From Pelagibius sp. (GTDB lineage Bacteria > Pseudomonadota > Alphaproteobacteria > Kiloniellales > Kiloniellaceae), in contig NZ_JANQOI010000074.1 in assembly GCF_028289705.1 (NCBI RefSeq), positions 1-63,764 on the forward strand: 63,764 nucleotides of DNA, read 5' to 3'. Position 1 is the first letter of the stretch, and every line of letters begins with the position of its first letter. Below, piece by piece: positions 16,762 through 25,958 of the stretch. The notes under the pieces are model-generated. The model saw only the letters and a program-made list of their open reading frames with translations. It made no database searches and was not told the DNA's origin. The position numbers and the translations under genes were made by a program.

Positions 16762-17874
16762 CTAAAACGACTCTTCCAAGATCGCTTCGTAATCCGCCTG
16801 GCTGGCTTCGCGCGGGTTGGTGGCGTGGCAGTGATCGCCGAGCGCCGCCTGTGCAATGCCCGGCAAGAGGTCACGCGTGACGCCCATGGCCGAGAGACCC
16901 TCGGGAATGCCGATGTCGGTGTTCAAGGTGGCGATCTGGCGGTCCGGCGGACCGCCGAGGATCGCCTCCAGGCGCTTCCACTTATCGCCGATGGCCGGCC
17001 GGTTGAAGCGCAGCACCGCCGGTAGCAGGACGGCATTCAGGGTGCCGTGATGCAGTCTCAGGCCCGGCAGCGCGCCCAGGGGATGGGAGAGCGAGTGGAC
17101 CGCGCCCAGACCCTTCTGGAAGGAAAGCGCACCCTCGGTGGAGGCCATCATCATGTCCCAGCGCGCGCTACGGTCGCCGCCGTCGCGCACGGCGGTGCGC
17201 AGTGCCCCGTAGCCGCGGGTCAGTCCCTCCAGCGCGATGGCATCGGCCGGCGGATTGACCGCCGCCGACATGAAGCTCTCCAGGCAGTGGGCCAAAGCGT
17301 CCATGCCGGTGGCCGCGGTCAGCTGGGGCGGCAGGCCGAGAGTCAATTCGGGGTCGCAGACCGCCAGACTGGGCAGCATCACCGGGGAGAGGATCCCGAC
17401 CTTGCGGCCGTCCTCCAGGATGATGACGGCGCCACGGCCGACCTCCGAGCCGGTCCCCGCCGTGGTGGGTACGGCGATCATCGGCGGCAGCGGCCCCTTG
17501 ATGCGGGCGACACCGCCTTCGACCGCGGCATACCGCGCGAGCGGCGGTTCGTGGACCGCCAGCAGGCGCACGCCCTTGCCCAGGTCCATGGACGATCCGC
17601 CACCGACTGCCAGCACGCCGTCGCAGCCCTCGGCGCGATAGAGTGCCAGCGCCGCCATGACCGCTGCTTCCGTCGGATTGGGCGGGGTCGCATCGAAAAT
17701 CGGCGGGGCCTCCGCGAAGCGCTGGGCGATCGCGTCGATCAGGCCGAGTTTCGTCAAGCCCGGATCGGTCACCAGCAGCGGGCGGCGGATGCCCAGTTCC
17801 TGGCAGTAGGCCGGCAGCCTGGCGGCGAGCCCGAAGTCGAACTCGATCCGCGTCAGATAGGTGATGGTCGCCAT
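16762..17874 (-). CDS. Iron-containing alcohol dehydrogenase
   Basis: The 370-residue type III (Fe-dependent) alcohol dehydrogenase has the NAD(P) motif GGGSSMDLGKG near residue 91 and PTTAGTGSEVGRGAV near 136. Metal ligands read as D192 and H196 (MDALAHCLESF), H260 (GAVHSLSHPLG) and a histidine in LHHG near 276, by analogy with FucO. The substrate is not predictable. It is 40 bp upstream-adjacent to, and in the same direction as, the PLP gene before it, so a two-gene operon is plausible. Confidence 0.9.
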   Translation of the reverse strand: MATITYLTRIEFDFGLAARLPAYCQELGIRRPLLVTDPGLTKLGLIDAIAQRFAEAPPIFDATPPNPTEAAVMAALALYRAEGCDGVLAVGGGSSMDLGKGVRLLAVHEPPLARYAAVEGGVARIKGPLPPMIAVPTTAGTGSEVGRGAVIILEDGRKVGILSPVMLPSLAVCDPELTLGLPPQLTAATGMDALAHCLESFMSAAVNPPADAIALEGLTRGYGALRTAVRDGGDRSARWDMMMASTEGALSFQKGLGAVHSLSHPLGALPGLRLHHGTLNAVLLPAVLRFNRPAIGDKWKRLEAILGGPPDRQIATLNTDIGIPEGLSAMGVTRDLLPGIAQAALGDHCHATNPREASQADYEAILEESF

Positions 17875-17914
17875 GGTTCTATCCCTCGATGTCGCTCCTC
17901 GCCGGACCTTTCCG

Positions 17915-19114
17915 TCAGGTTCCGTCCTGCCGTGCGGCGGCCACAGCGGCGCTGAACTCGCGCTTCAGAAGCGCGATGTCCTCGACACCCACGGAGACCC
18001 TTATGAAGCCTTCGCTGATCCCCAGCGCCGCCCGCTCGTCGACTGTAAGGGCGCGGTGGGAGGAACTCGGCGGATGGCTGATGGTGGTTCCCACGTCGCC
18101 CAGGGTCGGGGCGAAGGCGATGTTGCGCGCGGCCTTCAGGAAGGCGTTCACGCCGCTGCGCCTGGCATCCAGTTCGAAGCTGACCATATGGCTGTAGTTG
18201 CCCTGCAGCAGGTCGCGCGCCAACGCCGCGTCGGGGTGGTCGTCCTCGCCGGGGTAGAGCACCTGCAAGACACCGGGAAGCCCGCGCAAATGATCGGCCA
18301 GGGCCTTGGCGTTCTCCTGGGAACGGTCGTAGCGCAGCTCGAAGGTGTTGAGGCCGCGTTCGGCGAGCCAGCAGTCGAAGGGGCTGGCGTTGAGGCCCCA
18401 GGTGGTGACGGCATCGTAGAGCGCTTCATTGTGGGCCGCCTCCTGGGCGCCCACGTAGCCCAGGGTCACGTCGCTGTGGCCGGCCAGCAGCTTGGTGACC
18501 GAGTGCAGCACGATATCGGCGCCCTGGTCGAAGGGGCGGAAGGCCCGCGGGGTGGCGAAGGTGTTGTCGACCACGAAGATCAGACCGCGCTCCTTCGCCA
18601 GACGCGTCAGACCCTTGATATCGGCGACCCGCAGGGTCGGGTTGGCCACGACTTCCACCAGCAACAGCTTGGTCTCCGGGCGCAGCGCCGCCGCCACCGC
18701 CGCGGCGTCGGAGGCATCCACCAGGCTCGCCTCGAACCCCAGGCGCGGCAGGTCCTGCGTGAGCAGGCGCAGGCAGCGGCCATAGAGCTGGTTGCCGGCA
18801 ACGATGTGGTCGCCCTTCTCCAGCAGGGCCAGGAACACTGCCGAGATTGCCGACATGCCGGAGGAGGTCATGACGCCGCCGGCCGCCCCCTCCATCCAGG
18901 AGATCTTGTCCGCCAGCAGCGCCGCGTTGGGATGCCCCTCCCGCGCGTAGCTGTAGCCCGGCGCGCGGCCTTCGTAGACGGCGTCCAGCCGGTCGGCATC
19001 CTCCGCGCAGTAGACGGTGGAGGGCATCAGCGGGGTGACCAGCGGGCGGGTCTCGGAGAGGGGCAGTGTGGCGCGCCGCACCACGGAGCGGTCTTCAGGT
19101 TTCATGCATCGCAC
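17915..19114 (-). CDS. Cys/Met-metabolism PLP-dependent lyase or transferase
   Basis: The 399-residue member of the cystathionine gamma-synthase/methionine gamma-lyase family has YSYAREGHPNAALLADKISWMEG, TSSGMSAISAVFLALL and VVDNTFATP. The PLP lysine is in HSVTKLLAGHSDVT. The sequence does not separate gamma-lyase from gamma-synthase or sulfhydrylase. The next gene downstream (40 bp) is the iron alcohol dehydrogenase. The divergent pcaD promoter lies in 19115-19288, where no clear operator was seen. Confidence 0.88.
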   Translation of the reverse strand: MRCMKPEDRSVVRRATLPLSETRPLVTPLMPSTVYCAEDADRLDAVYEGRAPGYSYAREGHPNAALLADKISWMEGAAGGVMTSSGMSAISAVFLALLEKGDHIVAGNQLYGRCLRLLTQDLPRLGFEASLVDASDAAAVAAALRPETKLLLVEVVANPTLRVADIKGLTRLAKERGLIFVVDNTFATPRAFRPFDQGADIVLHSVTKLLAGHSDVTLGYVGAQEAAHNEALYDAVTTWGLNASPFDCWLAERGLNTFELRYDRSQENAKALADHLRGLPGVLQVLYPGEDDHPDAALARDLLQGNYSHMVSFELDARRSGVNAFLKAARNIAFAPTLGDVGTTISHPPSSSHRALTVDERAALGISEGFIRVSVGVEDIALLKREFSAAVAAARQDGT

Positions 19115-19288
19115 TCTTCGTCGTCGTCCATCTCTCAGACGCCACTAGGCCCCAGCGCCCCAGATGGGTCAAGGCCGGGGCCCTTGCCCTATTCCGGCCT
19201 CGCCATTTCAACGATGCGCGAGATGTGGAATAAAGACGGGACCAAGGAAACCAGCCGGCAAACGGCAGAGGAGCGCGGGGGAACGGCA

Positions 19289-20098
19289 ATGCACTTCATG
19301 GCGGTCAACGGGGTCACCCTGCATGTCAGCGACAGCGGGCCTTCGGACAAGCCGGTTCTGGTTTTCTCCAACTCCCTGGGCACGGACTTCCGCATCTGGG
19401 ATGAGGTCGCCGAGCGCCTGCAGGGGCACTTTCGCCTCGTCTGCTACGACAAGCGCGGCCACGGGCTTTCCGATCTCGGCACACCCCCTTACGTCATGGA
19501 CGACCACGTCGGCGATCTGGCGGCGCTCCTGGATGCCCTGGCCATCGAGCGGGCGGTCATCTGCGGCCTCTCCGTCGGCGGGCTCATCGCCCAGGGGCTC
19601 TATGCCAGCCGGCCGGATCTGGTGCGCGGCCTGGTGCTCTGCGACACCGCCCACAAGATCGGCAACGACGACCTGTGGAACGACCGCATCGCCGCCGTCG
19701 AAGCACAGGGGATCGCCGCCATCGCCGAGGGTATCCTGGAACGCTGGTTCACCCTGGCCCTGCGCAGCGGCGACCCCGTCGCCCTCGCCGGCTGGCGCAA
19801 CATGCTGACCCGCACGCCCGCCGCCGGCTATGCCGGCACCTCCGCGGCAATCCGCGACACGGACTTCACCGCCGCGGCGGCAGCAATCACCGTGCCCACC
19901 CTCTGCCTCGTGGGGGAAGAGGACGGTGCCACACCGCCGGCGCTGGTCCAGGAACTGGCCGCCCTCATTCCAGGCGCCCGCTGCGAGGTGATCGCCGGGG
20001 CTGGCCACCTGCCCTGCATCGAACAGCCCGGGGTGGTCGCCGAGCTGATCCTGGATTTCACCCGGGGGGCTGGTCTTGCCGGGGGGAACGCCCTGTGA
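19289..20098 (+). CDS. pcaD: 3-oxoadipate enol-lactonase PcaD
   Basis: The 269-residue alpha/beta-hydrolase starts at the ATG at 19289 (MHFMAVNGVTLHVSDSG), the usual PcaD N terminus; the frame is open far upstream but that part is not family-like. The nucleophile elbow is GLSVGGLIAQG, with YDKRGHGLSD before it and GAGHLPCIEQP carrying the catalytic histidine. It hydrolyses beta-ketoadipate enol-lactone in the protocatechuate branch. There is no fused PcaC decarboxylase domain. First gene of a five-gene operon; stop and next start overlap (GTGA). Confidence 0.93.
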   Translation: MHFMAVNGVTLHVSDSGPSDKPVLVFSNSLGTDFRIWDEVAERLQGHFRLVCYDKRGHGLSDLGTPPYVMDDHVGDLAALLDALAIERAVICGLSVGGLIAQGLYASRPDLVRGLVLCDTAHKIGNDDLWNDRIAAVEAQGIAAIAEGILERWFTLALRSGDPVALAGWRNMLTRTPAAGYAGTSAAIRDTDFTAAAAAITVPTLCLVGEEDGATPPALVQELAALIPGARCEVIAGAGHLPCIEQPGVVAELILDFTRGAGLAGGNAL

Positions 20099-20796
20099 GG
20101 TTCAGGCGGCGGGACTGGCACAGCCATCCACCGCTGATCTACGCGGATTACAAGTCGACGGCGCTGCGCGGCCCGACCAGGCCGCTGGTGCCGCTGCCCC
20201 AATCCCTCTCCGAGACCAACGGACCCGTCTTCGGTGCCGAGGCGCTGGGGCCGGAGGATGCCGATCTGACCAAGAACGGTCGCAAGGACGGCGAACCGCT
20301 GGGTGAGCGGATCATCGTCACCGGCCGCGTGCTGGACGAGGACGAACGCCCGCAGAGAGACCTGCTGATCGAGATCTGGCAGGCCAACGCCGCCGGCCGC
20401 TACGTCCACAAGGCCGATCAGCACGACGCCCCCCTCGACCCGAACTTCTTCGGCGGCGGGCGCTGTGTGACCGATGCGCAAGGCCGCTACCGTTTCACCA
20501 CCATCAAGCCCGGCGCCTATCCCTGGGGCAACCACGACAACGCCTGGCGCCCGCCCCACATCCATCTCTCGCTCTTCGGACCGTCGCTGGCGACGCGGCT
20601 GGTGACCCAGATGTACTTTCCCGGCGATCCGCTGCTGGCCCTCGACCCGATCTTCCAGGCGACGCCGGAGGGCGCGCGCGGGCGCCTGGTCTCCGCCTTC
20701 GACCTTGACACCACCGAGGCGGGCTTCGCCCTCGGCTACCGCTTCGACATCGTGCTGCGCGGACGCCTGGAGACGCCGATGGACTCCAGCCGATGA
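20095..20796 (+). CDS. pcaH: Protocatechuate 3,4-dioxygenase beta subunit
   Basis: It starts at the GTG at 20095 overlapping the pcaD stop and gives 233 residues with the typical PcaH opening RDWHSHPPLIYADYKST. The Fe(III) ligands are visible: a tyrosine in NAAGRYVHKAD, a tyrosine in KPGAYPWGNHD, and the two histidines in PPHIHLSLFG. With PcaG it opens protocatechuate to 3-carboxy-cis,cis-muconate. GGRCVTDAQGRYRFTTIKPG is the conserved core. Confidence 0.95.
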   Translation: MRFRRRDWHSHPPLIYADYKSTALRGPTRPLVPLPQSLSETNGPVFGAEALGPEDADLTKNGRKDGEPLGERIIVTGRVLDEDERPQRDLLIEIWQANAAGRYVHKADQHDAPLDPNFFGGGRCVTDAQGRYRFTTIKPGAYPWGNHDNAWRPPHIHLSLFGPSLATRLVTQMYFPGDPLLALDPIFQATPEGARGRLVSAFDLDTTEAGFALGYRFDIVLRGRLETPMDSSR

Positions 20797-21368
20797 CCCG
20801 CGGCCAGACACCCTCCCAGACCGTCGGGCCGTTTTTCGCCTACGGGCTGACGCCGGAGCAATACGGCTACGCCTTCCGCAGCCTGGCGGGTGCGGACCTG
20901 CGCGACCCGGCCGTCACGGGCCGGGAAATCGTCATCGAAGGACAGGTGCTCGACGGGGCCGGCGCGCCCATCCCCGATGCCATGATCGAGATCTGGCAGG
21001 CCGACCCCGAGGGCCGCTACGCGGCGCCGCGAGATCGCGGCAACCGCGGCTTCACCGGCTTCGGGCGCTGCGGCACCGGCAGCGCCGAGGAAGGCCGCTT
21101 TTACTTCAAGACCTACAAGCCGGGCGCGGTCGACGACCGGCAGGCGCCCCACATCTCGTTGGTGGTGTTCATGCGCGGGCTGCTCAGCCATGTCTACACG
21201 CGGCTCTACTTCGCCGACGAGACGGAGGCCAACGCCCGCGATCCGCTGCTGACCTCGCTGGAGCCGGCGCGGCGGGAGACCCTGATCGCGGAACCGTCGG
21301 GACCGTCCGCCTATCGCTTCGACATTCACATGCAAGGGGAGCGGGAGACTGTGTTTTTCGATGTCTAG
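20793..21368 (+). CDS. pcaG: Protocatechuate 3,4-dioxygenase alpha subunit
   Basis: The 191-residue protein opens TPSQTVGPFFAYGL, the PcaG hallmark, and keeps the beta-sandwich core (IEIWQADPEGRY, FGRCGT, PHISLVVFMRGLLSHVYTRLYF). As in other alpha subunits it lacks the full iron-ligand set; the catalytic iron is held mainly by PcaH. Start overlaps the pcaH stop (ATGA). Confidence 0.95.
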   Translation: MTRGQTPSQTVGPFFAYGLTPEQYGYAFRSLAGADLRDPAVTGREIVIEGQVLDGAGAPIPDAMIEIWQADPEGRYAAPRDRGNRGFTGFGRCGTGSAEEGRFYFKTYKPGAVDDRQAPHISLVVFMRGLLSHVYTRLYFADETEANARDPLLTSLEPARRETLIAEPSGPSAYRFDIHMQGERETVFFDV

Positions 21369-22194
21369 TCCCTGCATCATCACCGTCGCCATCACCGGCT
21401 CGGTGCCGCGCAAGGAGGACAATCCGGCGGTGCCGATCACCGTGGCGGAGCAGGTGGAGTCGACCCAGGAAGCCTTCGAGGCCGGCGCCACCATCGTCCA
21501 CGTCCATGTCCGCGACGAAGCGCAGAAGCCCTCCTCCGACCCCGAGCGCTTCGCCGCCTTCCAGGAGGGCGTGCACCGGCACTGCCCGGGCATGATCGTG
21601 CAATTCTCCACCGGCGGGCGCGGGCGGGCGCCGGAAGAACGGGGCGCCATGTTGCATCACAAGCCGGACATGGCTTCGCTGGCCACCGGCTCGGTGAACT
21701 TCCCGAACATGATCTACGAAAACCCGCCGGAGCTGATCGACAGCCTCGCCGCCGCCATGCAGCGCTATGGCGTGAAGCCGGAGGTGGAGGTCTTCGACCT
21801 GGCCATGCTCTATGCCGCCGCGGCCATGGCGGAGAGCGGAAGCCTGAAGAGCCCCTTGCACGTACAGTTCGTCTGCGGCCTGAAGAACGCCCTGCCGCCG
21901 CGCCGCGAGATCCTGGAATTTGAGGTGGCGCAACTGCAGGCCCTGCTGCCGGACGCCACCTGGACCGCCGCCGGCATCGGCCGCAGCCAGCTGGAGATCA
22001 ATCACTGGGCGCTGGAGATGGGCGGGCACTGCCGCACTGGCCTGGAGGACAACATCCGCTTCGACAAAGAACGCCTCGCCAAAAGCAACGCCGAACTGGT
22101 GGCCCGCGTCGCCGCGCTCTGCGCCGGCTACGGACGCCACCCCGCCAGCGTCGCCGAGGCCCGGGAGATCCTGAAGCTCCCGGCCGCCGTCTGA
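21361..22194 (+). CDS. Beta-keto acid cleavage enzyme (BKACE/DUF849 family)
   Basis: The 277-residue TIM-barrel protein is of the 3-keto-5-aminohexanoate cleavage (Kce) family. The metal site appears as VHVHVRD (His 47 and 49), with FSTGGRG and PEVEVFDLAML in their usual places. The family condenses a beta-keto acid with acetyl-CoA to give acetoacetate and a shorter acyl-CoA. The gene overlaps pcaG by 8 bp and is followed by pcaB, so it belongs to the protocatechuate operon. Beta-ketoadipate, the end product of these genes, is the obvious candidate substrate; products would be succinyl-CoA and acetoacetate. That assignment is inference. Confidence 0.9.
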   Translation: MSSPCIITVAITGSVPRKEDNPAVPITVAEQVESTQEAFEAGATIVHVHVRDEAQKPSSDPERFAAFQEGVHRHCPGMIVQFSTGGRGRAPEERGAMLHHKPDMASLATGSVNFPNMIYENPPELIDSLAAAMQRYGVKPEVEVFDLAMLYAAAAMAESGSLKSPLHVQFVCGLKNALPPRREILEFEVAQLQALLPDATWTAAGIGRSQLEINHWALEMGGHCRTGLEDNIRFDKERLAKSNAELVARVAALCAGYGRHPASVAEAREILKLPAAV

Positions 22195-22216
22195 GGCTGC
22201 ACCCGCGGACCCGAGC

Positions 22217-23539
22217 ATGAGCGCGACCCCCTTCGACAGCCGGCTCTACGGCGCGCTTCTGTCCGACGCGGAGATTGCCTCCCTGCTGGACGACGCCGCG
22301 CAACTGCGCGCCATGCTGGAGGTGGAAGCCGCTCTGGCGGAGGCGGAGGGCGCCTGCGGCGTGATCCCGCAACCCGCCGCCCGGACCATCGCCCAGGTGG
22401 CACAGGCGTTGACCGTCGATCCGGACGACCTGGCCGAGGCCACGGCCCGGGACGGCATCCCGGTGTCGGGGCTTGTGGCGGCCCTGCGCCGGGCCGTGGG
22501 CGGGGAGGCCGCCAGCTTCGTCCACTGGGGCGCCACCACCCAGGATGTCATGGACACGGGGCTGGTGCTGCGCCTGCGCGCCATCCTGGACATTCTCGAC
22601 GGGCGCCTGGACCGGCTCTGCGGCCGGCTCGCCGAGCGGGCCGGGGCGGAGCGCGACACGGTGATGGCGGCGCGCACCCGCGGCCAGCAGGCAACCCCCA
22701 CCACCCTGGGCCTGAAGATGGCCGGCTGGCGGGCGCCCCTGCAGCGGCACCGGCAACGCCTCAAGGACTTACGGCCGCGTCTGGAGCGGCTCTCCTTCGG
22801 CGGCGCCTCCGGCACCCTGGCCGCGCTCGGCGACAAGGCGCTGGCCGTCGAGGCGGCGCTGGCCGCGCGGCTGGACCTGGCGGTTCCGCCGCTGCCCTGG
22901 CACAGCCAGCGCGACGGTCTTGCCGAGCTGGCCGGCTGGCTGGCGCTGGTGACCGGCAGTCTGGGCAAGATCGCCGGCGATGTGCGGCTGCTGAGCCACA
23001 ACGAGATCGGCGAGTTGCGGGAGGGCAGCGGCGGCGGCTCCTCCACCATGCCGCAGAAAGCGAACCCGGTGCGCTCCGAGGCGGTGCTGGCGCTGGCCCG
23101 CCTCAACGCCGGCCTCGCCGGACAGATGCACCTCACCGTCCTGCACGATCAGGAGCGCGACGGCGCGGCCTGGCAGCAGGAATGGCTGCTGCTGCCGCAG
23201 ATGCTGCTGGCCTGCGGCGCGGCGCTGACCCACACGAACGCCGTGATCGAAGACCTGCAGGTGGACGCCGCGCGCATGCGCGCCAACCTGGAGGCCGCCA
23301 ACGGCCTGGTCCTCGCCGAGGCCGCCAGCTTCGCGCTTTCCCGCCACATGCCCCGCGAAGAGGCCCAGGCCCTGGTGAAACAGGCCTGCAAAGAGGTCGC
23401 GGCCGGCGGGCGCCATCTCATGGACGTCCTCGCGGAAGCCAGCGACGCCCCGGTCGATTGGAGCGCGCTGAAAGATCCGGCAAACTACACGGGGATGTCT
23501 GCAGAGCTCATCGAGCGGGCGCTGAAAGACGAGGATTGA
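22217..23539 (+). CDS. pcaB: 3-carboxy-cis,cis-muconate cycloisomerase
   Basis: This 440-residue fumarase/aspartase-superfamily enzyme has the signature GSSTMPQKANPVRSE and the regions HWGATTQDVMDTG and ARTRGQQATPTTLG. It cyclises 3-carboxy-cis,cis-muconate to gamma-carboxymuconolactone, the step after PcaHG. It is the last gene of the pcaD-H-G-BKACE-pcaB operon. pcaC, needed for the next decarboxylation, is not in the window. Confidence 0.95.
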   Translation: MSATPFDSRLYGALLSDAEIASLLDDAAQLRAMLEVEAALAEAEGACGVIPQPAARTIAQVAQALTVDPDDLAEATARDGIPVSGLVAALRRAVGGEAASFVHWGATTQDVMDTGLVLRLRAILDILDGRLDRLCGRLAERAGAERDTVMAARTRGQQATPTTLGLKMAGWRAPLQRHRQRLKDLRPRLERLSFGGASGTLAALGDKALAVEAALAARLDLAVPPLPWHSQRDGLAELAGWLALVTGSLGKIAGDVRLLSHNEIGELREGSGGGSSTMPQKANPVRSEAVLALARLNAGLAGQMHLTVLHDQERDGAAWQQEWLLLPQMLLACGAALTHTNAVIEDLQVDAARMRANLEAANGLVLAEAASFALSRHMPREEAQALVKQACKEVAAGGRHLMDVLAEASDAPVDWSALKDPANYTGMSAELIERALKDED

Positions 23540-23554
23540 AAGCGCCGGCCAGTC

Positions 23555-24241
23555 TTACGGCAGGCGCGCGCTCAGTAAGGCCCGTTCCGCCACCTCCGCA
23601 TTGGCCGCCGCGCTGAGCGCTTTCCATTTCTCGGCGTCGGTCATCTTCAGGAACGCCTCGCGGGAGAGCTTCTTGTTGAGGATGAGAAGCTCGACGAGGT
23701 CGACACCACCCACAATCAATAGATGGCCGTCAAGGCGGCGCACGAACGTCACGGCGAGCTCGTCGGTGATCCTTGCCGCGCATCGTCCAGCTTGCGATCC
23801 GGAGTCGAAGAAGGAGATGCGGTTTCTCTTGCGAAACGGAGCGAGGACGTTTTCGCAAAACCGCTCGTGGATCGCACTGTCGGTAACGTCCGGTGGGACG
23901 AAGAGGCCGCGATCCCCGGTCCACCACAAGGAGGCGTCGTCAGTCGGCGTCAGCGGCACAAGCATGACCAGGAAGACAGCTTGCCGATCTCCTTCCAAGG
24001 TTCCCATCAGATCACCTCTTTCGTAAGGATGATCCGGGAACTTCGCGGCCAGGGTCTCTTGCCCGCCGGGAAGGATGAACGTCGCCCTTTTTGGGTCCTG
24101 CTCCGCCTCTTGCAGCTCATAGCCCTGCGGCAAGACGAACTCCAGCTGGCCTCCAAAGAGGCTATGGACCCTCTCAGGCGGCGGCGTGGCACAGGCCGCC
24201 AAAGTAGCAAGGCTCATAAGGCAGATTGCGGTGCGGAGCAT
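23555..24241 (-). CDS. Predicted lipoprotein of unknown function
   Basis: The 228-residue protein has a lipoprotein signal ending LATLAAC, with the lipid-modified cysteine at position 17. The mature part has two cysteines (HERFCENV and QAGRCAAR) that could pair. I recognise no family. It converges on pcaB with 15 bp between stops and is divergent from the panE-like gene; the 237-bp gap to that gene holds no other coding sequence I can support. Confidence 0.8.
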   Translation of the reverse strand: MLRTAICLMSLATLAACATPPPERVHSLFGGQLEFVLPQGYELQEAEQDPKRATFILPGGQETLAAKFPDHPYERGDLMGTLEGDRQAVFLVMLVPLTPTDDASLWWTGDRGLFVPPDVTDSAIHERFCENVLAPFRKRNRISFFDSGSQAGRCAARITDELAVTFVRRLDGHLLIVGGVDLVELLILNKKLSREAFLKMTDAEKWKALSAAANAEVAERALLSARLP

Positions 24242-24478
24242 AGAGGTCTCGTTGTCGTTCGGTCCGCTCGATTGCGGCGCCGGCCGATTCTACTGATGCT
24301 TGTGTCGAGATTATGGCATCGCCCGCCCGCGCCGTGTTTCCACGATACGGAAAATCCTTCTGGCTGCCTTTACGGGCCCTTTCGGGCTGCTCCATAGTTC
24401 CAGCCCAGAAAAACCTGCGGGTGGGCGGTCCGAGTGGGCGATCCTGGCGGGCAGCGTGCATAAGAAAGGAAGACCAGC

Positions 24479-25486
24479 ATGAGAATCTGTGTGGTGGGGG
24501 CCGGTGCCATCGGCGGCCTGATGGCGGTCAAGCTTGCCGCGGCGGGTAATGCGGTGACCGTGATCGACCAGGGCGCCCATCTCGCCGCCATCCGCAAGAA
24601 CGGCCTGAAACTGATCTGGGAGGACGGAGAGGAACTCTCGGCATCGGTGACGGCGGTGGGCAGCGCCACAGAGGCCGGCCCGCGGGATCTGGTGATCCTG
24701 GCGGTCAAGGCGCACTTCCTGGAGCAGGTGGCCCGCGACGTGGATGCCCTGCTGGACCAGGACACTATGATCGTCACCGTCCAGAACGGCATGCCCTGGT
24801 GGTACTTCCACAACTTCGGCGGCGATTTGGACGGGCGCCGCCTGGAGACCCTCGATCCCTCCGGCATTCTGGACCGCTACATACCGGCAGAACGCATCGT
24901 CGGCTGTGTCGTCTATCCCGCCGGCGCGGTGGCCGCGCCCGGGGTCATCAAACACGTCGAAGGCGACCGCTTCCCGGTGGGCGAACTGGACGGCACGACC
25001 AGCGACCGGGTTCAGCGGCTCCACGACCTGCTGGTCGCGGCCGGCTTCCGCTCACGCATCCTCGACGACATCCGCTCGGAGATCTGGCTGAAGGCCTGGG
25101 GCAACCTCTCCTTCAATCCCATCTCCGCCCTGAGCCACGCGACCCTGGAGGACATCTGCCGCTTCCCCCAGACCCGCGCCCTGGCCGCCGCCATGATGGC
25201 CGAGGCCCAGGCCATCGGCGAGAAGCTGGGTGTGACCTTTCGCCACACCATCGAAAAGCGCATCGCCGGGGCGGAGTCGGTCGGCGCCCACAAGACCTCG
25301 ATGCTGCAGGACGTGGAGGCCGGCCGCTCGCTGGAGACCGAGGCCTTGATCGGCTCGATCCTGGAGATGGGGCGGCTCACCGACACGCCGGCCCCGGCCA
25401 TCGAGGCGGTCTATGCCTGCGTCATGCTGCTCAACAAGACCATGGTGAGCGAGAGCGCGGGGGTCAAACTGGTCGGCGCTGCGTAG
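24479..25486 (+). CDS. Ketopantoate reductase family oxidoreductase (PanE/ApbA)
   Basis: The 335-residue protein has the Rossmann motif VVGAGAIGGLMAVKLA at the N terminus, VKAHFLEQVARD, VQNGMPWWYF and the C-terminal helical ApbA domain with EIWLKAWGNLSFNPISALSHATLED, whose lysine and asparagine fit the family's catalytic residues. Many paralogs act on 2-keto acids other than ketopantoate, so pantothenate synthesis should not be assumed. AGGAAG precedes the start. It is transcribed alone. Confidence 0.85.
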   Translation: MRICVVGAGAIGGLMAVKLAAAGNAVTVIDQGAHLAAIRKNGLKLIWEDGEELSASVTAVGSATEAGPRDLVILAVKAHFLEQVARDVDALLDQDTMIVTVQNGMPWWYFHNFGGDLDGRRLETLDPSGILDRYIPAERIVGCVVYPAGAVAAPGVIKHVEGDRFPVGELDGTTSDRVQRLHDLLVAAGFRSRILDDIRSEIWLKAWGNLSFNPISALSHATLEDICRFPQTRALAAAMMAEAQAIGEKLGVTFRHTIEKRIAGAESVGAHKTSMLQDVEAGRSLETEALIGSILEMGRLTDTPAPAIEAVYACVMLLNKTMVSESAGVKLVGAA

Positions 25487-25495
25487 GGCCTGTCG

Positions 25496-25614
25496 ACATT
25501 CATTTCGCCGTCGTGGCGGGAGCAGATTTTCGCCAGGGCCGCGCCGCGGAGCGGTCCGGCTGCGGTCGAAAATCCCGCCATTTTTCCGGGAGACCCAAAT
25601 TCTACCCTGAATGT
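25496..25614. repeat. Nested inverted repeat downstream of the panE-like gene
   Basis: ACATTCA (25496-25502) pairs with TGAATGT (25608-25614). Inside these, GGCGGG...ATTTTCG (25515-25532) pairs with CGAAAATCCCGCC (25567-25579), with five extra bases in the first arm. This could fold as one long cruciform or hairpin and act as terminator or as an intergenic repeat. Confidence 0.5.
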
Positions 25615-25958
25615 CATACAACCGCCATTGATCTACCACATAGTTGCAAGTTAAGCTTTCGTTAGTCTTAACGAGGCACAACGAGGGAGTGCGGCAGATC
25701 GGGTGGGGGGCAGCGTACCGATGACGGTCATTCGGGCTCTGGGCGGTCCGCTGCTGCCGGACTTCAGCGGTGACTTTTGTACGGCCCTCCTCTGCCCTTT
25801 CCTTGATCCTTCCTCATCACCACCGCCCATACACACCCCCGGAAACGATCAGGCGGGCGACCATCGAGTCGCCCGGCGCCGGATAGCGTCTGCGAAAGAC
25901 AACGCCGGCGGCGTGAGGAGCCCGGGAACCGTCGGACCATAAAGACAATCAGGTAGCC
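25615..25958 (+). other. Leader region of the giant gene, no supported coding sequence
   Basis: This 344-bp stretch precedes the giant gene. A small palindrome CGTTA-GTCT-TAACG lies at about 25661-25674. AGGTAG sits just before the giant start. Open frames here have no coding character I can defend. Confidence 0.4.

Noticed and set aside
17861-19288. Long open frame upstream of and in frame with pcaD
   Set aside because: It lies antisense to the iron ADH/PLP genes, has shadow composition, and the PcaD family begins at 19289.
25703-25942. 79-codon frame upstream of the giant gene
   Set aside because: No ribosome site, no domain, Pro/Ser-rich composition typical of chance frames in GC-rich DNA.
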